From UBA668 sp038234785 (GTDB lineage: Bacteria > Actinomycetota > Acidimicrobiia > Acidimicrobiales > Ilumatobacteraceae): a DNA stretch of 64,000 nucleotides. The stretch covers positions 23,860 to 87,859 of the forward strand of contig JBBQTC010000007.1 of assembly GCA_038234785.1 (NCBI GenBank). The letters are read 5' to 3'. The translations under genes and the position numbers were made by a program. Shown here piece by piece: positions 36,954-45,208 of the stretch (positions within the stretch are counted from its first letter, which is position 1; each line of letters opens with the position of its first letter). The notes below the pieces were generated by a model. It was not told the DNA's origin and did not search any database. It saw only the letters and a program-made list of their open reading frames with translations.

Positions 36954-37987
36954 CGGGTGGCCACACGCTGCTCACCCTCGACCAGATCGAGGACATCAGC
37001 CGGCGGATGCTGCGGGCGTCCGGCGCCTCGCCGCTGCAGACCGATGCCACCGCCCGGAGCATCCGGGAAGCCGAGGCCGAGGGCATCCGCACCGTCGGGC
37101 TGAGCTACCTGCCCACCTACTGCGATCACGTCGCATGCGGCAAGGTGATCGGCGACGCGGTTCCACGCGTCACCCGCCCACGCCCTGGCACCGTCGTGGT
37201 CGACGCAGGTCTCGGTTTCTGCCATCCCGCATTCGAAGCCGGCGAGTCACACCTCGTCGCGAGCGCACTCGAGAACGGCGTCGCCCTGGTGGCGATCACG
37301 CACTCGTACTCGGCCGGGGTGCTCGGCTGGTTCGTGGACCGCCTCGCTCGCCAGGGACTGGTCGCGATCATGTTCGCCAACTCGTCGGCGCTGATGGCGC
37401 CACATGGCGGCACCCGTCCCTTCTTCGGCACCAACCCGATCGCGTGGGCGGCTCCTCGCCGCAACGGCGTACCCGTGGTGGCCGATCTCTCGTCGTCGGC
37501 CGTGGCCTGGGTGCGGGTGAACGCTGCGGCCCAGGCCGGTGAAGCGATCCCTCTCGGCTGGGCGCTCGATGCGAACGGCACACCCACCACCGACGCAGTG
37601 AAAGCGCTCGCCGGGTCGATGGCGCCGTCGGGTGGCCACAAGGGCTCGGCCCTCGCCCTCCTCGTCGACGTGATGGCCGGCGGGGTCGCCGGGTCCAACT
37701 TCTCACACGAGGCGTCGAGTTTCGGCGGCACCGTGGGCGGTCCGCCGGATGTCGGCCAGGTGGTGCTGGCCATCGATCCCACCGCCACGATGGGCGAGGC
37801 GTTCCTCGACCGACTCGAGCACGAGTTCTCCGCGCTCGCCGCGGAGCCGGGGGCGCGCCTGCCCGGCGACCGGCGGCTCGCCGACCGCGCCGCGGCCGAA
37901 CGCGACGGCGTGTCTGTGCCTGCGGATCTGCTGGCGCTGCTGCACGAGTACGCGACGACCGGCTCACCCGCTCGGCGTTCCATCTAG
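36950..37987 (+). CDS. Ldh/Mdh-family (malate/L-lactate/imine dehydrogenase type) NAD(P) oxidoreductase
   Basis: A 345-residue member of the non-Rossmann lactate/malate dehydrogenase-2 family, which also includes sulfolactate, ureidoglycolate and delta-1-piperideine/pyrroline-2-carboxylate reductases. Family cues are EAEGIRTVGLSYLP near the N terminus, ITHSYSAGVLGWFVDRLARQGLVAIMFANSSALMAPHGG, FFGTNPIAWAAPR, and GGHKGSALALLVDVMAGGVAG. The specific substrate is not readable. Its GTG start overlaps the folD stop by 4 bp, so it is expressed with the folate genes; an imine or hydroxyacid produced by N-demethylation is a plausible substrate (inference). Confidence 0.85.
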   Translation: MTGGHTLLTLDQIEDISRRMLRASGASPLQTDATARSIREAEAEGIRTVGLSYLPTYCDHVACGKVIGDAVPRVTRPRPGTVVVDAGLGFCHPAFEAGESHLVASALENGVALVAITHSYSAGVLGWFVDRLARQGLVAIMFANSSALMAPHGGTRPFFGTNPIAWAAPRRNGVPVVADLSSSAVAWVRVNAAAQAGEAIPLGWALDANGTPTTDAVKALAGSMAPSGGHKGSALALLVDVMAGGVAGSNFSHEASSFGGTVGGPPDVGQVVLAIDPTATMGEAFLDRLEHEFSALAAEPGARLPGDRRLADRAAAERDGVSVPADLLALLHEYATTGSPARRSI

Positions 37988-38007
37988 CGGAACGTATGCC
38001 GTATGAT
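37977..38007 (+). promoter_or_regulatory. IclR-type operator and promoter of the iclR gene
   Basis: GTTCC-N7-GGAAC (37977-37993) lies 53 bp before the iclR ATG. TTCCAT (37978-37983) and TATGAT (38002-38007) with an 18-bp spacer form a candidate promoter whose -35 lies in the palindrome, the same layout as before fhs. It suggests autoregulation. The operator starts inside the last codons of the upstream oxidoreductase gene. Confidence 0.7.
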
Positions 38008-38045
38008 GGGACGTACCGGAAGGGACGGACCGGGAAGGGGCACCG

Positions 38046-38780
38046 ATGACGACCGTGCAATCGATCGACCGAGCATTCGCGGTGCTGCGATCGCTGACCG
38101 CCGGTCCGGCCGGTGTCACCGACATCGCCGACCGCGTCGAGTTGCCCAAGAGCACCGTGTCGAGGCTGTTGTCGACGCTGGAAGAACTCGGTGCCGTCGA
38201 GCAGGTCGCCGTCGGGGGGGACTACCGCATCGGCTGGGCGATGCTCGAACTCGCTGCTGCGGCACGTCCCGGCAGGTCGTTGGTCTCAGTGGCACGCCCC
38301 CATCTCGCCGAACTGAACCGGCTCACCGGCGAGGCCGCCGGCATCTCCATCCCCGACGGCATCGAGATGCTCTATCTCGACCAGCTCACACCCGACAGCG
38401 AGTTGCAGGTGAGGGATTGGACGGGCCACCGTATTCCCATGCACGCCGTGCCATCGGGCCAAGTGGTGCTCGCCTCCGACCCGGATCTCGTCGCCCGCGT
38501 CACCGACGGTCCGCTCACCCGGTTCAGCGAGCACACGATCACCTCCGCCGTCGAGCTGCAGAAGCGACTCGCGCTGGTCGATCACGACGGCTACGCGTGG
38601 GCCTTCGAGGAGTTCGCCGTCGGTCTCAACTCCGTGGCAGCAGCAGTGCGCGCCGAAGACGGCCACGTGATCGCATCGCTGCACGTCTACGGACCCGCAT
38701 CCCGCTTTCCCGGCGACACCGACCTTGCGGAACTCGGTGCGCTCGTGCGAGCGACCGCCGACAAGATCCGCATCGACTGA
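38046..38780 (+). CDS. IclR-family regulator, candidate controller of the methylated-amine regulon
   Basis: A 244-residue protein. The N-terminal winged HTH (residues ~4-65: SIDRAFAVLRSLTAG...VTDIADRVELPKSTVSRLLSTLEELGAV) and the C-terminal ligand domain (ISIPDGIEMLYLDQL, MHAVPSGQVVLASD, GYAWAFEEFAVGLNSVAAAV) are typical of IclR. The palindrome GTTCC-N7-GGAAC before this gene recurs before fhs and the corrinoid operon and fits known IclR-family operator styles, so this protein is the natural candidate to bind it (inference). Its TGA overlaps the choline dehydrogenase ATG by one base. Confidence 0.92.
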   Translation: MTTVQSIDRAFAVLRSLTAGPAGVTDIADRVELPKSTVSRLLSTLEELGAVEQVAVGGDYRIGWAMLELAAAARPGRSLVSVARPHLAELNRLTGEAAGISIPDGIEMLYLDQLTPDSELQVRDWTGHRIPMHAVPSGQVVLASDPDLVARVTDGPLTRFSEHTITSAVELQKRLALVDHDGYAWAFEEFAVGLNSVAAAVRAEDGHVIASLHVYGPASRFPGDTDLAELGALVRATADKIRID

Positions 38781-40432
38781 TGAAGAGAGAACACGTGGAC
38801 CATTACGACTACATCATCGTCGGCGGAGGATCGGCCGGATCCGCCCTGGCCAACCGCCTCAGCGCCGACCCTGCGCACAAGGTGCTCGTGCTCGAAGCAG
38901 GTCGCCCCGACTACAAGTGGGACGTCTTCATCCACATGCCGGCGGCGCTGATGTTCCCCATCGGCAGCAGGTTCTACGACTGGAAGTACGAGAGCGAACC
39001 CGAGCCGTACATGAACGGGCGCAAGGTGTACCACGCACGCGGCAAGGTGCTCGGTGGGTCGAGCAGCATCAACGGCATGATCTTCCAGCGCGGCAACCCG
39101 ATGGACTACGAGCGGTGGGCTGCCGACAAGGGGATGGACACGTGGGACTACGCCCACTGCCTGCCGTACTTCAAGAAGATGGAGAACTGCCTCGCCGGCG
39201 GCGACGAGTGGCGCGGCAGCAGCGGACCGCTGAAGCTCGAGCGTGGTCCGTCCACCAACCCACTGATCGACGCGTTCTTCGAGGCGACGCAGCAGGCCGG
39301 ATATCCGATCACCTCCGATGTCAACGGCTACCAGCAGGAGGGCTTCGCCCGCTTCGACCGCAACGTGTACCGCGGCCGCCGGCTGAGTGCCGCTCGCGCC
39401 TATCTGCACCCGGTGATGAACCGTTCCAACCTCACCGTCACGACTCGGGCACTCGTCCACAAGGTGCTCTTCGACGGCACTCGCGCGACCGGGGTGCAGT
39501 ACTCGGTGCGGGGCAAGATCCGCACCGCGCAGGCAGCCGAAGTCGTGCTGTGTGGCGGCGCGTTCAACACTCCCCAACTCCTCCAGCTCAGCGGGATCGG
39601 CAACGCGAAGGAGTTGCAGGCACTGGGCATCCCGGTCGTGCACGACCTGCCGGCCGTCGGTGAGCACATGCAGGACCACCTCGAGGTCTACGTGCAGCAC
39701 GCATGCACGCAGCCGGTGTCGCTGCAGCAGAACCTGCAGTTGTGGCGTCGACCTTGGATCGGGCTGCAATGGCTGTTCCGCAAGGGTCCCGGTACCAGCA
39801 ACCACTTCGAGTCGGGCGGCTTCACGCGGAGCAACGACGAGGTCGCGTACCCGAACCTGATGTTCCACTTCCTCCCCATCGCCGTGCGCTACGACGGTTC
39901 GGCGCCGGCAGGCGGCCACGGTTACCAGGTGCACATCGGCCCGATGTACTCGAACTCGGAAGGGTCGGTGAAGATCACCTCGACCGACCCGACCGTGAAG
40001 CCCGCGCTGCGCTTCAACTACCTGTCCACCGACCAGGATCGTCAGGAATGGGTCGAAGCGATCCGGACCGCACGCACCATCCTCGAGCAACCGGGCTTTG
40101 CCCCCTACGACGGGGGCGAGATCTCCCCCGGCCCGTCGGTGGCGACCGACGAACAGATCCTCGACTGGGTCCGCAAGGACGGTGAGACGGCGTTGCACCC
40201 GTCGTGCACAGCGCGCATGGGAGCCGAGGACGACTCCAGCGTGGTCGATCCGCTGACCATGAAGGTCTGGGGAGTGGACGGTCTGCGCGTGTGCGACGCC
40301 TCGGCGATGCGCTACGTCACCAACGGCAACATCTACGCCCCGGTGATGATGATGGCCGAGAAGGCAGCGGACCTCATCCTCGGGAACACGCCGCTCGCCC
40401 CGGAGCTCGCGCCGTTCCACCGAGCGAAGTAG
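38780..40432 (+). CDS. betA: Choline dehydrogenase (GMC oxidoreductase)
   Basis: A 550-residue FAD-dependent GMC oxidoreductase closely resembling E. coli BetA by eye. Features include YIIVGGGSAGS for FAD (residues ~11-21), MPAALMFPIGSRFYDWKYESEPEPYMNGR, the GKVLGGSSSINGM signature, NGYQQEGFARFDR, VGEHMQDHLEVYVQ and the catalytic HPSC...MG segment with a C-terminal YVTNGNIYAP Asn. It oxidises choline to betaine aldehyde at the membrane or cytoplasm. No betaine aldehyde dehydrogenase (betB) is seen here; some BetA enzymes carry out both steps. Translational coupling to iclR suggests shared control. Confidence 0.88.
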   Translation: MKREHVDHYDYIIVGGGSAGSALANRLSADPAHKVLVLEAGRPDYKWDVFIHMPAALMFPIGSRFYDWKYESEPEPYMNGRKVYHARGKVLGGSSSINGMIFQRGNPMDYERWAADKGMDTWDYAHCLPYFKKMENCLAGGDEWRGSSGPLKLERGPSTNPLIDAFFEATQQAGYPITSDVNGYQQEGFARFDRNVYRGRRLSAARAYLHPVMNRSNLTVTTRALVHKVLFDGTRATGVQYSVRGKIRTAQAAEVVLCGGAFNTPQLLQLSGIGNAKELQALGIPVVHDLPAVGEHMQDHLEVYVQHACTQPVSLQQNLQLWRRPWIGLQWLFRKGPGTSNHFESGGFTRSNDEVAYPNLMFHFLPIAVRYDGSAPAGGHGYQVHIGPMYSNSEGSVKITSTDPTVKPALRFNYLSTDQDRQEWVEAIRTARTILEQPGFAPYDGGEISPGPSVATDEQILDWVRKDGETALHPSCTARMGAEDDSSVVDPLTMKVWGVDGLRVCDASAMRYVTNGNIYAPVMMMAEKAADLILGNTPLAPELAPFHRAK

Positions 40433-40440
40433 GCCGGCCG

Positions 40441-41451
40441 ATGCGGGGGGTGGTGCTCACCGGTCACGGAGGGTACGACTGCCTCGTCGAGCGCGACGAT
40501 CTCGAACGTCCGGTCGCAGGACCCGGCGAAGTCCTGGTCCAGGTCGGGGCCTCCGCGGTGAACAACACCGACATCAACACACGCATCGGCTGGTACTCCG
40601 GCGGAGGCTGGACGGGGTCGTTCACGTTTCCCCGAGTCCAGGGCATCGATGCCTGCGGCCGCATCGTCGCCGTCGGGCAAGGTGTCGAGACCAGCCGACT
40701 CGGCGAGCGGGTGCTCATCGAGCCCTGCTGGCGAGAACCGGGTGCCGCACTCGCGTCGGCGATCTTCTTCGGGTCCGAGGTCGACGGAGCGTTCGCCGAG
40801 TTCACCGTCGTGCCTGGGCGACATGCGCATCGTGTGGACAGCCCGTTGAGCGACACCGAGCTGGCATCTTTCCCGTGCTCGTACTCGACGGCCGAGAACA
40901 TGCTGACCAGAGCGGGCGTGGTCCACGGCGATCGGGTGCTGGTCACCGGCGCCAGCGGCGGGGTCGGCTCGGCGGCTGTGCAACTCGCCGCGGCGAGAGG
41001 CGCGGTCGTGGCCGGTGTTGCCGCGACCGACAAGCACGCCGAGCTTCACGAACTCGGAGCGGCATCGATCGTCGACCGCAACGACGATCCAGTTGCCGCG
41101 TTCGGTCACGATGCGTTCGACGTGGTGCTCGACGTGGTCGGTGGAGAGCGATGGCCGAACCTCCTCGACATGATGCGGTCTGGCGGGCGCTACGCCGTCG
41201 CCGGTGCGATTGCCGGCCCGGTCGTGCCGCTGGATCTGCGCACGCTCTACCTCAAGGACCAGCGACTGTTGGGTTGCACGGTGCTCGACAACGGTGTCTT
41301 CGCCGCGCTCGTCGAGCGGATCGAACGCGGCGAGGTTCGCCCACTCGTTGCGTCGACGTTCCCGTTGAGCCAGATCGTCGCGGCGCAAGAACTGTTCCTC
41401 ACCAAGCAGCACGTCGGCAAGATCGTGCTGACGGTGGGGGATTCCGGATGA
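40441..41451 (+). CDS. Medium-chain dehydrogenase/reductase (zinc/quinone oxidoreductase type)
   Basis: A 336-residue MDR protein: catalytic domain with GEVLVQVGASAVNNTDINTRIGWY and GIDACGRIVAVGQGV, then the Rossmann loop VLVTGASGGVGSAAVQLAAARGA (around residue 165-185). The zinc ligands of classical alcohol dehydrogenases are not obvious, so it may be a quinone-oxidoreductase-type enzyme. It follows betA by 8 bp and overlaps the next gene by 4 bp. A role in handling an aldehyde from choline or betaine degradation is possible but unproven. Confidence 0.82.
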   Translation: MRGVVLTGHGGYDCLVERDDLERPVAGPGEVLVQVGASAVNNTDINTRIGWYSGGGWTGSFTFPRVQGIDACGRIVAVGQGVETSRLGERVLIEPCWREPGAALASAIFFGSEVDGAFAEFTVVPGRHAHRVDSPLSDTELASFPCSYSTAENMLTRAGVVHGDRVLVTGASGGVGSAAVQLAAARGAVVAGVAATDKHAELHELGAASIVDRNDDPVAAFGHDAFDVVLDVVGGERWPNLLDMMRSGGRYAVAGAIAGPVVPLDLRTLYLKDQRLLGCTVLDNGVFAALVERIERGEVRPLVASTFPLSQIVAAQELFLTKQHVGKIVLTVGDSG

Positions 41452-42182
41452 GCGACGATCGCACCACACGTCTCGACGACGTCGATACGGGCGAGGTGTA
41501 CGAGCGCGTGCGCCAATCGTTCCTGGCAGTCGTCGCCGATCTGACCGCCGAGCAATGGGCGACGATGGTCCCGGCAACTCCCGCTTGGAGCATCCACGAC
41601 GCGGTCTCGCACGTGGTCGGCATCGCGGCGGGTCTCAACGCGCTCGAGTTCCCCGAGAGCGACGACGTCGGAGGCGAACGCTGGGCGCGACACCAGGTGG
41701 AGGCTCGTCGTGGCCACACCTTCGCCGAGCTGCGTTCGGAGTGGGATCGGGAGGCGCCGACGTTCGAAGCGGGCCTCCGCGACTTCGGGTACGAGTTCGG
41801 CAGCCACTTCGTCGCCGACCTCCACGCGCACTACCACGACGTCCGACGCGCGCTGCGACTGGCCCCCGATCGGGATCCGGCGGCCGTGCGAGTGGCGCTC
41901 GATCACTACCTGCTGTTCGTCCACGAATCCCTCATCGAACGCGACTGGGGTTCGATCGAGATCGTCGCGGACGGCGTCATCCGCGCGGTCGGCGTCGGGC
42001 CGACACGCGCGCGAGTGACCGCCGACGAGTTCGATCTGCTGCGATCGTGCTCGGCACGGCGAACCCGACGTGAGGTCGCGGCGCTCGATTGGTCGGGCGA
42101 CGTGGCCGCCGTCCTCGCCGTGCTCGACACCATCTACACGGGCGGATACCGCTTCCCCGACGACGGTGAGCGTCACGTCTGA
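41448..42182 (+). CDS. MDMPI/DinB-like (maleylpyruvate isomerase N-domain) protein
   Basis: A 244-residue protein. The N-terminal part (TAEQWATMVPATPAWSIHDAVSHVVGIAAGLNALEF) matches the mycothiol-dependent maleylpyruvate isomerase / DinB four-helix fold. The His in the DAVSHVVG segment and a later DLHAHYHDVRRAL segment are likely metal ligands. The fold binds metal and transfers mycothiol in actinobacteria; a specific reaction cannot be assigned. Last gene of the iclR-betA-MDR set, overlapping the preceding gene by 4 bp. Confidence 0.75.
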   Translation: MSDDRTTRLDDVDTGEVYERVRQSFLAVVADLTAEQWATMVPATPAWSIHDAVSHVVGIAAGLNALEFPESDDVGGERWARHQVEARRGHTFAELRSEWDREAPTFEAGLRDFGYEFGSHFVADLHAHYHDVRRALRLAPDRDPAAVRVALDHYLLFVHESLIERDWGSIEIVADGVIRAVGVGPTRARVTADEFDLLRSCSARRTRREVAALDWSGDVAAVLAVLDTIYTGGYRFPDDGERHV

Positions 42183-42244
42183 GGTGAGCCGGCTTCACCG
42201 TCCGCTCTGACGAGCGGTGCGGCGTTCTGCGGCCACGCCACGCC

Positions 42245-42300
42245 CCCTGTCCGTTGTTCCCTGTCCGTTGCTCCCTGTCCGTTGCTCCCTGTCCGTTGCT
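42245..42300. repeat. Four tandem copies of a 14-bp unit
   Basis: CCCTGTCCGTTGCT is repeated four times without spacers (first copy ends TT). It sits between convergent genes, next to the inverted repeats at 42309-42403. The interval 42183-42469 holds only repeats and G-rich sequence; I see no gene in it. Confidence 0.95.
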
Positions 42301-42308
42301 CCCCACCT

Positions 42309-42403
42309 CGGACCCATGGGCGCGGAACCGTGCCAGATCCGCCCCATCTCGCGCCCATGGGTCCGAAGTGAGCCAGGTATGGCACCGTTTCGCGCCCATG
42401 GGT
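42309..42403. repeat. Inverted and direct repeats around a GCGCCCATGGGT core
   Basis: CGGACCCATGGGCGCG (42309-42324) is the exact reverse complement of CGCGCCCATGGGTCCG (42350-42365). A third copy, CGCGCCCATGGGT, lies at 42391-42403. Similarity extends beyond the core: a TGGCAC-(C/G)-GTT word precedes the core in two copies in matching orientation. This looks like a small family of extragenic repeats. Confidence 0.85.
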
Positions 42404-42454
42404 GGGTGGGGAGGGTGGGTGGGGAGGCTGGCCGCGCTGGGGGCGGGGCGGGGA
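42400..42454. repeat. G-rich tract at the 3' end of the hydroxyisobutyrate-dehydrogenase-type gene
   Basis: Multiple runs of three to five G on the + strand (42400-42427 and 42439-42454), ending about 15 bp before the stop codon of the minus-strand dehydrogenase gene. G-quadruplex formation is possible. It mirrors the tract at 6177-6225. Confidence 0.7.
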
Positions 42455-42469
42455 GCGACCGGGTGTGGG

Positions 42470-43405
42470 CTATTGGAGGATGGCGGGGAATCCTTCGGCG
42501 CGGAGATCGGTGCCGAGTGCGTCCTCCAGGAGTTTCACCACTTGGCTGGACCAGGCATCGCCGCCGTACTGGGCGCGGGCGCGCACGAAGGTCTGCATCG
42601 TCTGGCCGGCGAGGTCGAGCGGCACGCCGAAGTCGCGGCCGAACTGCATCGCGAAGCCGAGGTCCTTGCACGCGAGATCCATCGTGAAGCCGATGTTGTA
42701 ACTGCCGTTCAGGATGACCTGGCTCTCGGTCTCGTGCACGAAGCTGTTGCCGGAGCTGTTCAGGATCGCTTCGAACGACTTGGCCAGATCGAGGCCGCCC
42801 CGCTTGGCCAGCATCAGCGCCTCACCCGCAGCGACGAGGTGGATGAACGCGAGCATGTTCGTGATCACCTTGATGACCGCCGCGCTCCCGAGCGGACCCA
42901 TGTACAGGACGGGGCTCCCGATCGCGGTGAGCAGCTCGGCGTTCGATTCGTACACGGCCTCGTCGCCTCCGACCAGCACGGTGATCTCCCCGGCCGCCGC
43001 CTTGTGCACTCCCCCGGTGACCGGCGCCTCGAGCACCAGCACACCCTGGACGCTGGCGAGCTCGGCGAGCCGAATGGTCTCGTTCTGATCGTTGGTGCTG
43101 TTGTCGATCCAGGTGCTTCCGGCGCGCAGCCCCGCCAGGACACCGTCGGGACCGGTCACCACGGCGTCGACTGCTCGAGGCGATGGGAGGCACGTGAACA
43201 CGACATCGCTCGCCTCGGCGACTCCGCGGGCGGTGTCAGCCCAACGGGCGCCCATGGCGAGAAGTGGCTCGGCGACCGACCGGTCGAGATCCGTCACGGT
43301 CACCTCATGGCCGGCTCGCACGAGACTGTGAGCGAGGTGGAAGCCCAGGTTGCCGAGGCCCACGTAGCCGACGCGGCGAGGTGATGAGGGTGGGAGCGCA
43401 GTCAT
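42470..43405 (-). CDS. 3-hydroxyisobutyrate dehydrogenase-family NAD(P) oxidoreductase
   Basis: A 311-residue beta-hydroxyacid dehydrogenase. The Rossmann motif VGYVGLGNLGFHLAHSLVRAGHEVTVTD is at the N terminus. The substrate motif appears as LEAPVTGGVHKAAAGEITVLVGGD, catalytic Lys is in IKVITNMLAF, and DLACKDLGFAMQFG follows. Members oxidise 3-hydroxyisobutyrate, tartronate semialdehyde or related 3-hydroxyacids; which one is unclear. It is monocistronic, divergent from the PEP-enzyme gene. The ATG at 43405 is the first that places the Rossmann fold at the N terminus. Confidence 0.88.
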   Translation of the reverse strand: MTALPPSSPRRVGYVGLGNLGFHLAHSLVRAGHEVTVTDLDRSVAEPLLAMGARWADTARGVAEASDVVFTCLPSPRAVDAVVTGPDGVLAGLRAGSTWIDNSTNDQNETIRLAELASVQGVLVLEAPVTGGVHKAAAGEITVLVGGDEAVYESNAELLTAIGSPVLYMGPLGSAAVIKVITNMLAFIHLVAAGEALMLAKRGGLDLAKSFEAILNSSGNSFVHETESQVILNGSYNIGFTMDLACKDLGFAMQFGRDFGVPLDLAGQTMQTFVRARAQYGGDAWSSQVVKLLEDALGTDLRAEGFPAILQ

Positions 43406-43494
43406 CTCCGCAGTATGCACGACGAACCGACGGGGCGGCCGTCTCGAGGTGGTTACAGTGGTGCGGCAATCAGCCGCACGATCGGGGGGTCGAC

Positions 43495-45123
43495 GTGGAC
43501 GTGGAGTGGAACGCTCCGGGGCCGGGGCAGTGGGCGATGGACCGCAGTCACATGCCGGCGGGCACGACACCGATCGTGCAGCACCTCGTCACTCGGTCGA
43601 TGCCCGAAGGGATGCGACGCATGTTCCGCGACCTCGGCGTGCCCTTGGAGTCGCTCGACGCCAGATTCGTGAACGGACAGTTCTACTCGCGCTTACGGCC
43701 GTTGATCGGTGCCGACAAGCCTTCGGCCAAGCTCCCTCCCGTCGTCCTGTTGAAAGTCGCCTCGCGCCTGCACCCCGAAATGCGTCGACGGAATCGGACT
43801 GCCGGACGAACGCTCGTCGAGCAGCCATGGATCAAGGTGATCGACGACTGGCACCACGGCGGCAAGGCCGGCATCGAAGCGGCGAACCGCGCCCTGCAGT
43901 CGGTCGACCTCGGCGGAGCAACCGACGCGGAGGTCATCAGCCACGTCCACCGGTGCCTCGAACACTGCGTGACCAACTGGACACACCACTTCTGGCTGCA
44001 CGGGTACGACCTCGGTCCGATCGGGCGCTACATCTTCGAGGCTCGCGACTGGGGCATCGCACCCTCCGATCTGCTCTCGCTGCTCCAGGGGGCATCGCCG
44101 TCGACCAGCGCCCCTGCGCGCGAGCGCGCAGCCATCCGTGCGGCAATCGAGGCAACCGGCCGCACGCCGGCCACACTCGACGAGATGCGGTCGTTGTCGC
44201 CCGACATCGCGCGGCTGCTCGACGAGCACCTCGATCGAAGGGGCAGCGTGCTGTTCTCCCGGTACGACGTGGACGGCGTGACCTTCGGCGAACGACCCGA
44301 CCTCGTCCTGGCCACGGTCCTCAACGCCGAGTACGTCGACCGCAGCGATGAGGTCAACCGACGAACTGCGGCGATCCGCGAGCAGATCCCTGCCGAGCAC
44401 CTTGGACGATTCGACGACCTCCTCGGTCAGGCGCGCAACGCGATGGACCTGCGCGACGACAACGGGCCGACCACCGCCGAATGGCCACTCGGCATCCTGC
44501 GCATGGCATTGCTCGAGTTGGGTCGCCGGATGGTCGCCGCAGGTGTCGTCGACGACCAGACGCTGGCGCTCGAGCTCGAACCCGCGGAGATCGACACCGT
44601 CCTCACCGGCGCTCCGGATGCGACCACGCTCCACGCTCGTGCCGGCTGGCGAGCGGCGATGAAGCGCATCGAAGCCCCGCGTGTACTCGGCCCGGATGAG
44701 GCGGCCCCGCCGCAGGGAGTCCTCCCCGCCAACCTCGACACCCTGGTCAACATGGTCCAGTCGGTGATGCAGCACCTCGGCATGGACGGCGACGCCCGAT
44801 CCGGGCTCCACGGCACCGGCATCGGCACCACCAGCGTCACCGCCCGCGCCAGGGTGGCCACCTCGCCGGAGGCTGCGCTCGACGCACTCGAACCGGGCGA
44901 CATCCTCGTGGTCGCCGGCACCACCCCGGCCTACAACCTCGTGCTGTCATTGGCCGGCGGAGTCGTCACCGCCGACGGCGGGCCGATGAGCCACGCCGCG
45001 GTGATCGCTCGCGAGCTGTCGATCCCAGCAGTCATCGGCGCCGGAGGCGCACTGACGGACATCCCCGACGGCGCGGTGGTGACCGTCGACCCCGTCGCCG
45101 GGCTCGTCACGGTGCACGGCTGA
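43495..45123 (+). CDS. PEP-utilising-enzyme swivelling-domain protein without ATP-grasp domain
   Basis: A ~542-residue protein. The C-terminal ~90 residues are the phosphohistidine swivelling domain of PEP synthase/PPDK-type enzymes: GDILVVAGTTPAYNLVLSLAGGVVTADGGPMSHAAVIARELSIPAVIG, with His500 as phospho-acceptor. The preceding ~430 residues are helical and resemble the middle domain of rifampicin phosphotransferase-like proteins (WNAPGPGQWAMDRSHMPAG). The N-terminal ATP-grasp domain expected in those enzymes is absent, so a separate partner or phosphodonor would be needed. Start GTG 43495 follows GGGGGG; GTG 43501 is also possible. Not in an operon; a strong terminator follows. Confidence 0.75.
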   Translation: MDVEWNAPGPGQWAMDRSHMPAGTTPIVQHLVTRSMPEGMRRMFRDLGVPLESLDARFVNGQFYSRLRPLIGADKPSAKLPPVVLLKVASRLHPEMRRRNRTAGRTLVEQPWIKVIDDWHHGGKAGIEAANRALQSVDLGGATDAEVISHVHRCLEHCVTNWTHHFWLHGYDLGPIGRYIFEARDWGIAPSDLLSLLQGASPSTSAPARERAAIRAAIEATGRTPATLDEMRSLSPDIARLLDEHLDRRGSVLFSRYDVDGVTFGERPDLVLATVLNAEYVDRSDEVNRRTAAIREQIPAEHLGRFDDLLGQARNAMDLRDDNGPTTAEWPLGILRMALLELGRRMVAAGVVDDQTLALELEPAEIDTVLTGAPDATTLHARAGWRAAMKRIEAPRVLGPDEAAPPQGVLPANLDTLVNMVQSVMQHLGMDGDARSGLHGTGIGTTSVTARARVATSPEAALDALEPGDILVVAGTTPAYNLVLSLAGGVVTADGGPMSHAAVIARELSIPAVIGAGGALTDIPDGAVVTVDPVAGLVTVHG

Positions 45124-45148
45124 GCAACCAGCCCACCCCCGAACGACA

Positions 45149-45180
45149 ACGGCGGCCCCACCCGAAGGTGAGGCCGCCGT
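45149..45180. terminator. Bidirectional hairpin terminator
   Basis: A 14-bp stem (45149-45162 with 45167-45180) containing GGCGGCC and closed by a CGAA tetraloop, with one mismatch. It sits between convergent genes ending at 45123 and 45209, so it can serve both. Confidence 0.8.
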
Positions 45181-45208
45181 CGACGGATCTGTCACTGCAA
45201 TCAGCGAA

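Noticed and set aside
22005..42300. CRISPR array
   Set aside because: The 14-bp tandem repeats at 22005 and 42245 have no spacers and no cas genes nearby.
43264..43494. Extended N terminus for the PEP-type protein from an earlier in-frame start
   Set aside because: It would overlap the divergent dehydrogenase gene and its promoter, and the extra residues look like shadow translation; a GTG with a G-rich ribosome binding site at 43495 is better.
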